Shown here piece by piece: positions 33,860 to 43,214 of a stretch of DNA of 64,000 bases. The DNA is taken from the NCBI RefSeq assembly GCF_019331675.1, contig NZ_JAHBBJ010000006.1, positions 1 through 64,000 of the forward strand. The letters are read 5' to 3'. Position numbers and translations under genes: made by a program. How positions within the stretch are numbered: position 1 is the stretch's first letter; each line of letters begins with the position of its first letter. The notes beneath the pieces were generated by a model. It searched no databases, was not told where the DNA came from, and saw only the letters and a program-made list of their open reading frames with translations. The stretch is from Bifidobacterium miconisargentati. Lineage in GTDB: Bacteria; Actinomycetota; Actinomycetes; Actinomycetales; Bifidobacteriaceae.

Positions 33860-36800
33860 ATGGGAAGCAGCAACGGTAACGGCCGCAGGGCCGTCATCAC
33901 TGGTTTGGCCGCGTCTTTGGCGGTCGGCATGTTCGCACCGGGTGCGATGGCCGATGAGGCAGCTGTCAACCCGACTACGTCCGTGCCGGTCGATCCGGCG
34001 CCGGTCACGGCGCGTGACGCGGTGTCCGACGCAAGGCAGGCTGTGGAGGACGCCAAGGCCAACGTGCAGGAGAAGCAGGACCAGTTGGATCAGGCGCAGG
34101 CGGCGGCCCCGTCGCAGGAGGAGATCGACCAGGCCGGGCAGGCCGTCGAATCCGCGAAGCAGGCGGTCTCCGACCAGCAGACGGTGGTTGGCCAGGCGCA
34201 GGCCGAGAAGGACCAGGCACAGGCCGGTTACGATCAGGCGTTGCAGGACGCCGGCATCGACAAGGATTCCCTGGACCGGGCGCAGCAGGACGTGGCCGCC
34301 GCCGAGACGGCGAAGTCCGAGGCCGACCAGCGCAAGGCGCAGGCCGAAGCGGACAAGCAGGCCGCCGACGCGAAGGCCGACGCCGCAGGACAGGACAGGG
34401 ACGACGCCCGGCAGACGCTGGTTGGCAAGACTCAGGCCGCCACGGACGCGAAGGCAACGTTGGACGCGGCCGAGGCCGCCGCGGACAAGGCCGGCGCCGC
34501 CCAGGAGAACATCGACAAGGCGCAGGCCACGGTCGACTCCCTGAACCGGGACGTCAAGGACGCGCAGACCCTCGCTGAATCCGCCAAGCAGCAGCAGACC
34601 GAGGCGAAGAACACCGCCGCTGATCTGAAGGCGAAGGCTGATCAGGCCAAGCAGGACGCCAAGGACGCCAAGGACGAGGCCGCTGATGCCAAGGCGAAGG
34701 CCGAAGCGGCGAAGAAGCAGCTCGACGAGGCCAAGGGCAGCCAGTCCCTGGCTGATCTGAAGGCCGCGTACGAGAAGGCACAGGCCGACTACGAGGCCAA
34801 GCAGCAGGAGGCAGACGCCGCCAAGGCCAAGGCCGCCGAAGCCAAGCAGGCCGCAACCCAAGCCCAGGCCGAAGCCGACCAGGCCAAGGGCGATGCCGCC
34901 ACGTTAAAGGCTGATGCCGACGGTAAGAAGCAGGCCGCCGACGCCGCGCAGGCCCAGTTGGACGAGGGAGCCATCGGATTCCTGCGTCAGGAGGGCACGG
35001 ACGCGGCCAAGTACCTGGTCAACAAGGACCCGACCTTCAAGGAGTGGGTCGACAAGGGCTGGATCGTGGGACCGACCCATGAGCTGGGCACGAGCATCAG
35101 TCTGACGAACATGAGGAAGTCGTTGGCCTACATCGACTACTTCAACCAGATCCGCAAGGACAACGGCCTGACCGAGCTGAAGGTGTCGGACTATCTCATG
35201 GGCTCGTCCATGGCCGACAACGAGGCCATCCAGGATAACGGGTTCAACCATCCCCAGAAGTTCGACGTGGGCGAGAACATCGCCTACGGCTGCACCACCG
35301 CGGACTGCGTGTTCGGCCTGTGGTACACGGACGAGAAGAACTACCTCGACGAGTACGCCAAGACTGACGCAGAGCTCGCGGCGAACAAGACCGACTCGGA
35401 GTGGATCTCGGAGAACCGTCCGTGGATCTACCACGGCGAGGAGCACGACGGCGTCAAGTACGAGGCGGTCGGCCACTACCTGAACATCATCGACAATCGG
35501 CTGAAGGTCACCGGGTTCGGCATCGGACGTGACTACCGGACCGGGTACACGTACATGACCCAGAACTTCCAGATCCAGCCTTTCGGCGACGACACCCAGT
35601 TCTACACCACCAGCGAGTACCTGGACCGTCTCGACCGGTACGAGAACGGCCTGAACGCGACCATCGACGATTGGAAGGACGCCGACGGGAAGGCGACCGA
35701 CAAGCAGACCGAGGCCGACACCCTCGCCGGCGTCGCCACGTCCAAGCAGCAGGAGGCCGACGAGGCGGCGGCACGCCAGCAGGCAGCCGAAGAGGCCGCC
35801 GCGCAGCTGAAGGCCGCGTTGGATGCGGCGAGGAAGGCGTACGAGGACGCGGCCAAGGACGGTTCCGCCACTCCCCCGTCGATGGAAGGCGGCCAGGAGC
35901 TTGTCGACCGACTCCAGCAGGAGTATGAACAAGCCCTCGATAAGGCCGAACAGTTACAGGCCGAGTACGAGGTCAGGCAGGAGGCGGCCGACAAGCTCGA
36001 CCAGCGTCTGGCCGAGGCGGATCGGACCCTCAAGGAGAAGAACGATGCGCTTGACAAGGCCGGCAAGGACCTTGCCGACAAGCAGGCCGCGCTGAAGACC
36101 GAGAACGATCGGCTCGAATCCCTGAAGGACCTGCGCCGCAAGGCCGATGATGCGGCCGAAGCCTACCAGACGGCCGTCAACGCGCAGTCAGACGCGAAGA
36201 GCGCGCTCGACAAGGCCGAGCAGGCGCTCCTGGACGCCCAGGCGGATGCCGGGGCCGCACGGGACGCGCTGGACTCGGCCACCGAGACGGCGGAGAGGGC
36301 GGCCTCCGATTTGAAGGAGGCCCGCGACAGGCTCGACAGTCTGGAGGCGACGGCAGCAGACCCGTCCAAGGTGCCGGCCATCAAGGCCGCACGCGAGGTG
36401 CTGGACGAGAAGACGGCCGCCCTCGAACAGGCCAACGCCACTCTCGCCGATCTCAAGGCCCGGCTGGGCGACGCGCAGGCCGTCGCCGAACATCAGGACG
36501 AGCTCCTCAAAGCCGTGCAGGATGCGCAGCAGGCTTTGACCGAGGCGAACGCCGCCCTCGCCCAGGCGCAGGAGACCCTCGACGGGCTTCTCTCCCCTAC
36601 CCCGGAGCCGAATCCCGGCGAGAGCGGCAACCCGGGCAATGGCGGGGAACAGAACGGTTCCGACGAGGGAGGCGCCGATACCGATGGCAGCGGTTCGGAT
36701 GGTAACGGTTCGGACGGCAGCGGACAGGACAGCGGCAGGCCAGGCGATGGGTCAGGTTCCGATGGGGGTCAGACCGATTCCGGCACTCCGGGTGACGGGA

Positions 36801-37108
36801 GCAATGCCGGCGACACTTCTGGTAGCGGAACCGACGCCCCGGATACCGGCGGCACCGGCAATGGGAACGGCACCGACGGCAACACCGTCACCATCCCGGA
36901 CGGTTCGACCGATCGGAACGTCGTCCACGCCCCGGAGGACAAGGACACCGAGACCATCCGTTACCGGGTTGATGCCGACGCCAAGGACGTGTCCAAGCTC
37001 GCCAGCACCGGCAGCGATCCGATGGCCCTGATCGTCGCCGCGGCGCTCACCCTGACGGCCGGACTCGGCATCGAGACCGTACGCCACGCCTCGGCACGCA
37101 GGGACTGA
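33860..37108 (+). CDS. Large coiled-coil surface protein with CAP domain and LASTG anchor
   Basis: The 1082-residue protein has a signal peptide (MGSSNGNGRRAVITGLAASL, cleavage near AMADEA). Long Ala/Lys/Glu-rich coiled-coil regions (about 45-370 and 590-905) flank a globular CAP/SCP-like domain (about 372-575, with YIDYFNQIRKDNGL and GENIAYGCTTADC, then GHYLNIID). A Ser/Gly/Asp-rich linker (about 910-1030) leads to a LASTG sorting signal (about 1047-1051), membrane segment and basic tail. CAP domains in bacterial surface proteins are of uncertain function. The layout resembles long fibrillar adhesins. It is divergent from the phase-variable pilin gene. The start has AAAGGAG upstream. Confidence 0.88.
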   Translation: MGSSNGNGRRAVITGLAASLAVGMFAPGAMADEAAVNPTTSVPVDPAPVTARDAVSDARQAVEDAKANVQEKQDQLDQAQAAAPSQEEIDQAGQAVESAKQAVSDQQTVVGQAQAEKDQAQAGYDQALQDAGIDKDSLDRAQQDVAAAETAKSEADQRKAQAEADKQAADAKADAAGQDRDDARQTLVGKTQAATDAKATLDAAEAAADKAGAAQENIDKAQATVDSLNRDVKDAQTLAESAKQQQTEAKNTAADLKAKADQAKQDAKDAKDEAADAKAKAEAAKKQLDEAKGSQSLADLKAAYEKAQADYEAKQQEADAAKAKAAEAKQAATQAQAEADQAKGDAATLKADADGKKQAADAAQAQLDEGAIGFLRQEGTDAAKYLVNKDPTFKEWVDKGWIVGPTHELGTSISLTNMRKSLAYIDYFNQIRKDNGLTELKVSDYLMGSSMADNEAIQDNGFNHPQKFDVGENIAYGCTTADCVFGLWYTDEKNYLDEYAKTDAELAANKTDSEWISENRPWIYHGEEHDGVKYEAVGHYLNIIDNRLKVTGFGIGRDYRTGYTYMTQNFQIQPFGDDTQFYTTSEYLDRLDRYENGLNATIDDWKDADGKATDKQTEADTLAGVATSKQQEADEAAARQQAAEEAAAQLKAALDAARKAYEDAAKDGSATPPSMEGGQELVDRLQQEYEQALDKAEQLQAEYEVRQEAADKLDQRLAEADRTLKEKNDALDKAGKDLADKQAALKTENDRLESLKDLRRKADDAAEAYQTAVNAQSDAKSALDKAEQALLDAQADAGAARDALDSATETAERAASDLKEARDRLDSLEATAADPSKVPAIKAAREVLDEKTAALEQANATLADLKARLGDAQAVAEHQDELLKAVQDAQQALTEANAALAQAQETLDGLLSPTPEPNPGESGNPGNGGEQNGSDEGGADTDGSGSDGNGSDGSGQDSGRPGDGSGSDGGQTDSGTPGDGSNAGDTSGSGTDAPDTGGTGNGNGTDGNTVTIPDGSTDRNVVHAPEDKDTETIRYRVDADAKDVSKLASTGSDPMALIVAAALTLTAGLGIETVRHASARRD

Positions 37109-37123
37109 CGGCCGTATCACGAG

Positions 37124-37175
37124 CTCCGGCATGACAGAATGTTCCCATCAGGAACATCCGACCGTCATGCCGGAG
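37124..37175 (+). terminator. Terminator after the coiled-coil surface protein
   Basis: A 12-bp perfect outer stem (CTCCGGCATGAC at 37124-37135 with 37164-37175) encloses a second 5-bp stem (GTTCC/GGAAC, 37141-37155). It starts 15 bp after the stop. It may also serve the convergent gene at 37204. Confidence 0.7.
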
Positions 37176-37203
37176 TTCCCCGCTGCCTCACATCCCAATC
37201 AGA

Positions 37204-37872
37204 TCAATGCCGGTGTTCCCGCAGCCACGCGGCGACACCGGGCAGCGCGTCGGGCACCTGCGCGTCATACCGGTACGCGAAGGATGGCATGGTCGCACCG
37301 ATGAGCTCCCCGATGGCTGCATAGCGGCCGTCCTTGATGGCGGCATCGACCGCCTTGTACGTGTCTTCAACTTGCTTGACCACGCCCCGGCCGCCTTCCA
37401 CGAAGAACGAGGCGTGAGGCAATGGTTTGATGGCGGCGTCATACGTCTCCTGCCATCGTCGCAGGTCCTTTTCGTACTCCTCGCGCCACGGGGTGTGCCC
37501 CACCAGCCGTTTGATGGGGTTCTTCTCCCGACCCCGGTATTCCGCCCATTCCGGTTTTTGCTCGAAACCGGCCTCACGGGTCGCCTCCAACGCATACTGG
37601 CGGCGTTCCCGCTCCGTGACCTCCCTGAGGGTGAGGAACTCCTTCCATGTCGGATCCCAGGTATCGATCCACTGCTTGTAGCGTTTCCCGTCATCGGTCT
37701 GAATCCACATCGCGTACTGGAAATCACGGTCGCGACGGCCGATCTCGTCAAGCCTGTTGGTGAGGTCCGTCACCGTTATGGACAGTTGCTGGTTTGCAGT
37801 TTCGAGATCATTCAGGCGGAATTCCATGCTGTCCAGCTTGCCTCGCAGTTCGTCAAGCTCGTAGGATTCCAT
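37204..37872 (-). CDS. Coiled-coil protein of unknown function
   Basis: The 222-residue protein starts with a predicted coiled coil (about 5-45: LDELRGKLDSMEFRLNDLE and LTNRLDEIGRRD). The remainder is charged, with several Trp/Tyr (MWIQTDDGKRYKQWIDTWDP) and no signal peptide or membrane segment. I do not recognise a family. The ATG at 37872 is chosen because AGGAGG lies 6 bp upstream; an earlier start at 37914 is less likely. It is convergent with the large surface protein and lies 136 bp upstream of the truncated MFS fragment on the same strand. Confidence 0.7.
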   Translation of the reverse strand: MESYELDELRGKLDSMEFRLNDLETANQQLSITVTDLTNRLDEIGRRDRDFQYAMWIQTDDGKRYKQWIDTWDPTWKEFLTLREVTERERRQYALEATREAGFEQKPEWAEYRGREKNPIKRLVGHTPWREEYEKDLRRWQETYDAAIKPLPHASFFVEGGRGVVKQVEDTYKAVDAAIKDGRYAAIGELIGATMPSFAYRYDAQVPDALPGVAAWLREHRH

Positions 37873-38008
37873 CTTGTCCCTCCTGTCGGTCACCGTGAAT
37901 GCTTCCGAAGCCAATATTAGAGGAAGACACGGTTTTGCCGATCCTCACGTCGGATCCGAAACGCCCGCGCCGATTCGGCTCCGTGAGTGACTCGGAGTGG
38001 AGGTCCGC

Positions 38009-38500
38009 TCACCGGTTTTCCGCGATGCGTGCCTTGACGTAGCGGTTGGTGGAGATGAGTACGAGCATGGCGAGAAGGACCCAGACGGGGGCGATGCGGA
38101 ACATGACGGCGAATCCGAAGCGGGAGACGATGAGGCCGCCGACGACCGGGCCGGCGAGTTGGCCGAGGTCGGACGCGACGAACAGGGTGGACGATGCGGC
38201 TCCCCTGCGTTCCTCGGGGACCACGCTCATGGCGATGGAGCGTACGACCGGGCCGGCGGCGCCGTAGCCGAACGCGCCGACCAGGGCGGCCAGGAGGAGG
38301 ATCCGCAGGTCGGACGAGTAGCTGATGAGCCATAGCGATGCGGACATGAGCGCGAGCATCGGGATCATCATGTAATGGCCGTGCCGGTCCACGAGCCATC
38401 CGCCCAGGGGCGCCGCCGCGAACACGGCCAGTCCGTATACGGTGTCGAACAGGCCGACGTTGCTGCCGAGTCCCTCTTCGTGGCCGTAGACCACGAGGAA
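38009..38500 (-). pseudogene. MFS transporter, C-terminal half only, probable partner of the truncated gene at 17424
   Basis: About 163 codons encode the last six membrane segments of an MFS protein closely similar to the C-terminal half of the transporter at 16046-17251 (LVVYGHEEGLGSNVGLFDTV against LVVYGQEQGLGSNVGLFNTA). It starts, with a TTC codon, directly at the left end of IS copy B and has no start codon or promoter. The N-terminal half at 17424-18095 ends in the same TTC at the left end of IS copy A. The two pieces complement each other exactly, sharing one TTC, as a 3-bp IS3 target duplication would leave. One transporter gene thus appears split and separated by about 20 kb, one piece inverted. 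Confidence 0.85.
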
Positions 38501-39953
38501 GGGGGTGCGGACGAAAAGTTGGACGTTTGGCGTCCGGATTGGAGTTCGTGATGGAATCTGGTGGTGTGAGGGCGAGGGCTCTTGAATTGTATTTCGGTGA
38601 TGGGCTGACGTTGCGTGCGATTAGCGCGTTGCCGGGCATGCCGACCAAGTCGACGGTCGGCAGGTGGGTCGTCGCCGACCCGCGTCATATCCGTGGTTCC
38701 CGGCATGGCGGGAGGAGATCGTCATATACGCTGGAGACCAAGTTGAGGGCCGTGCGCATGTTCCTGCGGGAAGGCCGCGCGGAATCGGTCGCCGCCTCGG
38801 TGGGATGCAGCCCGGTGCTGGTGTATGCGTGGGCCCGGCGGTATCGCGAGGAGGGCGGTGTCGGATTGGCCACGATGAGACGGGGCGACGTGGTGTTGCC
38901 CGAGGTTCCGGCGCCGGGGCCCGGCGCCGACGTGGAGGCGCTGCGCCGGCAGGTGGAGGCCCTCAGGCTGGAGAACGCGGTGATGCGGGAGACGATCAGG
39001 GTTTTAAAAGCCGACGACCCGCGCCTCGACCCGTCCATGCTGACGAACAGGGAGAGGACGCGGGTCGTCGACGCGATCAGGGGTGAGTTCGGCCTGGCGG
39101 CCGCGTTGGATGCGACCGGTCTGAAGCGCAGCACGTACTACTACGAGCGCGGCGCCGTCGCCGTGGGCGACAGATACGCCATGCTGCGGGCCCGCGTCAC
39201 GGGCCTGTTCGAGGCCGGCGGCCGGGTGTGGGGCTATCGGCGCATCCACCGGATGCTGCGCCTGGACGGGGCCGATCCGCTCGTCGTCTCGGAGAAGGTC
39301 GTGCGCCGGATCATGCGCGAGGGGAACCTCAGGCCCGTGTACCTGAAGCGTCCGAAGCGTTGGAGCTCCTATGCCGGGGAGATCGGGGAGGCGCCCGCGA
39401 ACCTCGTGAACAGGGACTTCCATGCCGGACGGCCGAACCGGCTGTGGGTCACGGACGTCACCCAGTTCACCATGGACGGGTACAAATGCTGGCTTTCCCC
39501 GGTGGTCGACTGCTTCGACGGGATGGTCGTCTCCTGGACGCTGTCGCGTTCGCCGGACGCCGGCATGGCGAACCGGATGCTCCTGGACGCCGTCGCCGCG
39601 CTCGGGGACGGCGAGCGGCCGGTCGTCCACTCGGACCGTGGCTGCCACTACCGGTGGCCCGGGTGGATCGCGATATGCGAGGAGAACGGGCTGACCCGTT
39701 CCATGAGCGCGAAGGGCTGCAGCCCGGACAACGCGGCCGCGGAGGGGTTCTTCGGCAGGCTCAAGAACGAGTTCTACCACGGGCGCGATTGGAGGGGCGT
39801 GGGCTTCGAGGAGTTCCGCGAACGCCTGGCCTCCTACCTGACCCACTACAATGAAACCCGTATCAAGAAGTCACTGGGCTGGATGAGCCCAATGCAATAC
39901 CGCAGACACCTTGGACTGGCCTCCTAGCCGTCCAAGAAAACATCCGCACCCCC
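38501..39953 (+). mobile_element. IS3-family insertion sequence, copy B (about 1453 bp)
   Basis: The terminal repeats are 38501-38525 (GGGGGTGCGGAC onward) and about 39929-39953, matching imperfectly inside but well at both ends. The right edge is uncertain by up to 3 bp because it runs into a string of C. It carries one transposase gene. The left flank is GAA (TTC on the minus strand) and the right flank is C-rich, so no target duplication spans it. Left and right flanks belong to unrelated genes (MFS half, GH3 half) in opposite orientations, so this is a rearrangement junction. Confidence 0.87.
38551..39927 (+). CDS. IS3-family transposase (copy B)
   Basis: The 458-residue protein has N-terminal HTH regions (about 1-40 and 60-110, with AASVGCSPVLVYAWARRYREE), a coiled coil (ALRRQVEALRLENAVMRETI) and a DDE integrase domain (VTDVTQF, VHSDRGCHY, AAEGFFGRLKNE). 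It is homologous to copy A's transposase but clearly different in sequence. It is a single continuous frame, not split in orfA and orfB. It lies on the plus strand, as in copy A. The ATG at 38551 is assumed; a TTG at 38527 is in frame but lies within the terminal region. Confidence 0.88.
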   Translation: MESGGVRARALELYFGDGLTLRAISALPGMPTKSTVGRWVVADPRHIRGSRHGGRRSSYTLETKLRAVRMFLREGRAESVAASVGCSPVLVYAWARRYREEGGVGLATMRRGDVVLPEVPAPGPGADVEALRRQVEALRLENAVMRETIRVLKADDPRLDPSMLTNRERTRVVDAIRGEFGLAAALDATGLKRSTYYYERGAVAVGDRYAMLRARVTGLFEAGGRVWGYRRIHRMLRLDGADPLVVSEKVVRRIMREGNLRPVYLKRPKRWSSYAGEIGEAPANLVNRDFHAGRPNRLWVTDVTQFTMDGYKCWLSPVVDCFDGMVVSWTLSRSPDAGMANRMLLDAVAALGDGERPVVHSDRGCHYRWPGWIAICEENGLTRSMSAKGCSPDNAAAEGFFGRLKNEFYHGRDWRGVGFEEFRERLASYLTHYNETRIKKSLGWMSPMQYRRHLGLAS

Positions 39954-40991
39954 CCCTATGATGACCCGAAGTGGGACAAGCTCCTCGACCAGCTCACCCT
40001 GGATGACATCGACACCATGGTCGCACAGAACGGCTGGGGCAGCGCCGCGGTCAAGTCCGTAGGCAAGAACCAGATCTACGACATGGATGGACCGGCGGCC
40101 CTGTCCTACGTGTTCGACGCGTTCATGGGCACCACCACGTACAAGACCGTCACCTACCCGGCACAGGTCGTGCTCGCCTCCTCCTGGAACACCGATCTGG
40201 CCAAGACGTTCGGAGATGCCATCTCCAAGGAAGCCCGTGCATGGAACATCTCCGGATGGTACGCTCCCGGTGCCAACACACACCGCAACCCGTTCACCGG
40301 ACGTAACTTCGAGTACTACAGCGAAGACGGCACCCTCGGCGGCGCCATGGCAGCCGCCACGGTGAAGGCAGCCAACAAGAACGGCCTGTACACGTATATC
40401 AAGCACTTCGCGCTCAACGAGCGTGAGACCTGGCGTCACTACGGCCTGTGCACATGGGCGAACGAGCAGTCGATGCGCGAGATCTACTTCAAGCCCTTCG
40501 AACAGGCCGTCAAGCAGGGCGGCACCACCGCCATCATGTCCTCCTACAACAACATCGGCACCACCTGGGCCGGTGGCGACAAGGCCCTGCTCACGGGCGT
40601 ACTGCGCGACGAATGGGGCTTCAAGGGCACCGTCCTCACCGACAACAACGAGGAACACGGCTTCATGAACCAGGAAGTGGCCATTACTGCCGGAGGCACC
40701 GCACTGCTGTACAACGGCATGAACGGCTCCAAGAGCATGACCCGCCTGCGCGAGACGGCATCCGGCCAGAAACTCCTGCGCGAGGCCGCCCACCAGTACC
40801 TGTACACGGTGGCCAACAGCTTCGCGGTCGATCTCACACCGGCCATGGCGCCTTGGCGCATGCCCGCAATCGCAGGCAGCGCAGCCGTCTACGTGATCTG
40901 CATTATCGGGTTGGCATTGTCCATTCACAGACTGCGCAGGATCCGTAGGCCCAGCATGGCGACGGTCACTGTCTCGTCAGCGGGAGAGTGA
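39954..40991 (+). pseudogene. GH3 glycosidase, C-terminal catalytic half only (5' part lost at IS copy B)
   Basis: About 344 codons encode the catalytic half and terminal membrane segment of a permuted GH3 enzyme, homologous to the intact one at 10449-13622: YDDPKWDKLLDQLTLDD matches FNDPKWDQLLDQLDLNE, then IKHFALNERE and CTWANEQSMREIYFKPFE follow. The frame is open from the IS end, and the first ATG (40017) is internal. A nucleophile candidate is in VLTDNNEEHG. It is a paralogue, not a duplicate, of the intact gene. It has no signal for independent start. The missing 5' half was not found in the window. Confidence 0.85.
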
Positions 40992-41268
40992 GTAATCCCA
41001 AACACCGCGTGGATTTTGCCCTTGATCATTGGCCCGAGGCAATTCGGATTCAACGATCGAGGATTCGGCTCCTAATAGGGTCGGCAGCGTAAACCACGAC
41101 CTAGGAACCTCCTCCAAGAGCGGGCGGCCACTGCCCAAAGGCCGCCCGCTCTCCCCTATCCGGCTTCTATCTTGTAGAACGGCGATTAGCTGCTGGATGA
41201 TTCCATGGCCGCGCTGCTGATCATGGATTCCCCCCGTCTCTCTTTTCTCGGCGTCGTTCCCGAGTGAT
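40992..41268. other. Intergenic region with terminator, no gene
   Basis: No gene was seen between the GH3 remnant and the ATPase gene, which converge here. The only clear element is the terminator at 41117-41152. Confidence 0.5.
41117..41152. terminator. Terminator between the GH3 remnant and the ATPase gene
   Basis: A perfect 13-bp GC-rich stem AGAGCGGGCGGCC (41117-41129) with 41140-41152 and a 10-nt loop. It lies between convergent genes and could serve both. Confidence 0.7.
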
Positions 41269-42705
41269 TCAGCTGGCAATGGGCTCTGTCTCACGCAGCA
41301 TCTCCGCCGCCGATAGGACGGTCAGATCTGGCTCGCCACGTAATCTGGCGGCTTCAGCCAACTCGTCGGTCTTGACGAACAAGGCGAAGTAGCGGTTGTC
41401 ATATCCCGGTACCAAGTCGGCTCTGGAACGAAGCGTCGCGGTGGTCTGCGCGATATCAAGATTCGCCTTCCATTTGCATTCGCCTAGCATGATGTCCCCG
41501 GTGCGTGGCGCGGCGGCGATGGCGTCGATGTCGGCCTGCTGACGCGCGCGCGGGTCGCTCCCCCACCATTTGCCGAAATTGGTGGCCCGGAACGGCAATT
41601 CGTTCCGTCGGTTCGCGCGGATCATCCATTGTTCGCACACGGATTCGAACTGTTGCCCGACATACGTGTCCAACGCCGGTCCGAACACGTCGGCTCGCGC
41701 GGCAAGGTCACCGTCCCCTCGTTCGATCCGGTCGGCGTTGGGGCCGACGAAACGGTACCAGAACGAGAAGAACGGATCCTTGATCCGCCACAGTCCTTTC
41801 CTGGTGTGGGTGGGATTCTCCCCGAAGGGCACGTCCCGTTCGAGCAACCCGAGATCGGAAAGCACGCTGAGATATTTGCTCACCCCGGAAGACGAAGCGA
41901 GTCCCGCCACATCCGCTATCTTGTTCTGCTTCGTCGCCCCCGCCCCGACGGCCCCCATGACGGAGTTGTACGTCGTGATGTCCCGCAGCTCCTGCCTGAG
42001 AAGCATCAACGGTTCCTCGTACAACAGGCCGCTGGTATCGAACAGCAGACGCAGCACATTATCCTCATAAGTCATGCCGGAGCGTATCTGCCTGAGATAG
42101 TAAGGCGTTCCCCCGAAAGTCGCATAGTACTGGACGACGTCCACGGGCGGGGCGAACGGGAGCATGCGCGCGGTGTCGAACACATCGAACGGCATCAGTC
42201 GAAGCTGAGCGGTCCGACGCCCGTACAACGGGCTCTTGTACCCGAGGACCTCGCTCTCCATGAATCCCTCGTTGCTGCCGCACAGGACCATCATGACATT
42301 GGCGTTCTTGAAACCATGGTCGATGGCGATCTGCAGGGAGGAGGGAAGGGAGCGTTCGCTGGCCGCCGCATAGGGGAACTCGTCGAACACGAACAGCATA
42401 CGACGGCCTGGCTCGCCCTGCGCCTTCGTCACGATGAAGTCCAGCGCGTCCTGCCACAGGCCGAACGCCGGCATGGTTTCCGGCAGTCCGAAGAACCGAT
42501 AGATCGCACGGGAGAAGTCCCTGAGATTCGCCGCCGAAGTCTGTTGACGGGCCGTGAACGACAACACGCGCTTGTCCTTCGAGAACTCGTCCAGCAAAGC
42601 GGTCTTTCCCACACGCCGGCGTCCATACAGCACCAGCATCTGGAAATCCTCCTGCTCCCAGAGGTCTTGCAGCGTCCCCAGCTCACGTTCCCTGCCGACG
42701 AACAT
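41269..42705 (-). CDS. STAND/AAA-type ATPase with C-terminal DUF234 nuclease-like domain
   Basis: The 478-residue protein has a P-loop at residues 28-35 (GRRRVGKT) and Walker [10 protein letters not shown] (about 103-111), followed by the sensor strand VMMVLCGSN. This is the ATPase_2 (MNS clade) type. A winged-helix region follows ([24 protein letters not shown]). The C-terminus has a PD-(D/E)xK-like pattern: [13 protein letters not shown], then GECKWK, as in DUF234. Its function is poorly known, as for the DUF4143 ATPase earlier in the window, but it belongs to a different branch. A perfect inverted repeat lies just upstream of the start. It is a stand-alone gene. Confidence 0.85.
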   Translation of the reverse strand: MFVGRERELGTLQDLWEQEDFQMLVLYGRRRVGKTALLDEFSKDKRVLSFTARQQTSAANLRDFSRAIYRFFGLPETMPAFGLWQDALDFIVTKAQGEPGRRMLFVFDEFPYAAASERSLPSSLQIAIDHGFKNANVMMVLCGSNEGFMESEVLGYKSPLYGRRTAQLRLMPFDVFDTARMLPFAPPVDVVQYYATFGGTPYYLRQIRSGMTYEDNVLRLLFDTSGLLYEEPLMLLRQELRDITTYNSVMGAVGAGATKQNKIADVAGLASSSGVSKYLSVLSDLGLLERDVPFGENPTHTRKGLWRIKDPFFSFWYRFVGPNADRIERGDGDLAARADVFGPALDTYVGQQFESVCEQWMIRANRRNELPFRATNFGKWWGSDPRARQQADIDAIAAAPRTGDIMLGECKWKANLDIAQTTATLRSRADLVPGYDNRYFALFVKTDELAEAARLRGEPDLTVLSAAEMLRETEPIAS

Positions 42706-42728
42706 ATCGCCTCCAATAGAATATGCAT

Positions 42729-42768
42729 AAGTATGATACTTACGAGTATCATACCAAAAAGTATCTAC
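42729..42768. promoter_or_regulatory. Inverted repeat operator candidate upstream of the DUF234 ATPase
   Basis: GTATGATACT (42731-42740) and AGTATCATAC (42745-42754) form a perfect 10-bp inverted repeat with a 4-bp gap, 26 bp upstream of the start. The left part is itself palindromic (AAGTAT-G-ATACTT). A further partial copy AAGTATC follows at about 42759-42765. This parallels the repeat array before the other ATPase gene. Confidence 0.6.
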
Positions 42769-42918
42769 TGGAACTCAGTGGTATCTGGCACGTTAGTCGT
42801 CGGTTCACGATTCCTTGGCCGATAAAGGTGATGTCCGCCGTCGCAAGCCAAAAGCTAAGCTCAACCGCTCCCCCGTCGCCACGGGTATTTACGAGAACTG
42901 TGGAATATGGAACGTAAA

Positions 42919-42955
42919 TAGGATGCGTGTGCATATCATATGCACACGCATCCTA
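42919..42955. repeat. 18-bp perfect palindrome
   Basis: TAGGATGCGTGTGCATAT (42919-42936) and its complement at 42938-42955 are separated by one base. As RNA the loop would be very tight, so it is more likely a DNA site or cruciform, or a decayed terminator. No gene lies directly next to it. Confidence 0.6.
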
Positions 42956-43141
42956 CCTGTGATATGCGATGCGCAGATCGGATCTCCGTGGTGATGCGTG
43001 CAAGCGGTTATTGTTCTTGTTGTGCCATGGCGATGATGAATCTGGGTACGGAATTCAGTCTCGAGCCAGTCGCGTCCGAAAGGATCCTTGATTTCTGGAA
43101 GCGGTTCTTCGCCACCCAGAAAGCTTGGTAAGGCCCCGCAA

Positions 43142-43197
43142 ACGGAAAGCGGTGTGAGGATATTGCACTCAAGGCATATCCTCACACCGCTTTCCGT
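43142..43197 (-). terminator. 22-bp perfect hairpin downstream of the small gene
   Basis: A perfect 22-bp stem (43142-43163 with 43176-43197) has a 12-nt loop. It starts 17 bp after the stop of the minus-strand small gene at 43215-43391. It lacks a U-tract on either strand, so its role as a terminator is inferred from position and stability. Confidence 0.6.
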
Positions 43198-43214
43198 ATG
43201 TCATCCATCTGGAG

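Larger units (their letters stand above)
42769..43214. other. Intergenic stretch with hairpins, possible small gene remnants
   Basis: No secure gene was found. Protein-like stretches appear in both strands around 43020-43135 (ending ILDFWKRFFATQKAW on the plus strand, EEPLPEIKDPFGRDWLE on the minus), but neither has a clear start signal. Two long perfect hairpins are described separately. Confidence 0.4.

Noticed and set aside
33269..34861. Minus-strand open frame of 530 codons over the coiled-coil gene
   Set aside because: Leu/Gly/Arg-rich antisense frame of the Ala/Lys/Glu-rich coiled-coil protein, running through intergenic DNA. Its end is in a different frame from the signal peptide of the pilin.
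38009..38500. Independent short MFS gene
   Set aside because: It has no start codon or promoter at the IS edge and only six of twelve membrane segments, so it is a fragment.
18096..39953. Composite transposon formed by the two ISs
   Set aside because: The two elements are different in sequence and in the same orientation, and the outer flanks do not show a shared target duplication (TTC against CCC). Rearrangement after IS insertion fits better, though a composite origin is not fully excluded.
39949..39956. Run of eight C as a second phase-variation tract
   Set aside because: It lies at the IS end and in front of a gene fragment without a start, so slippage there would not switch a gene.
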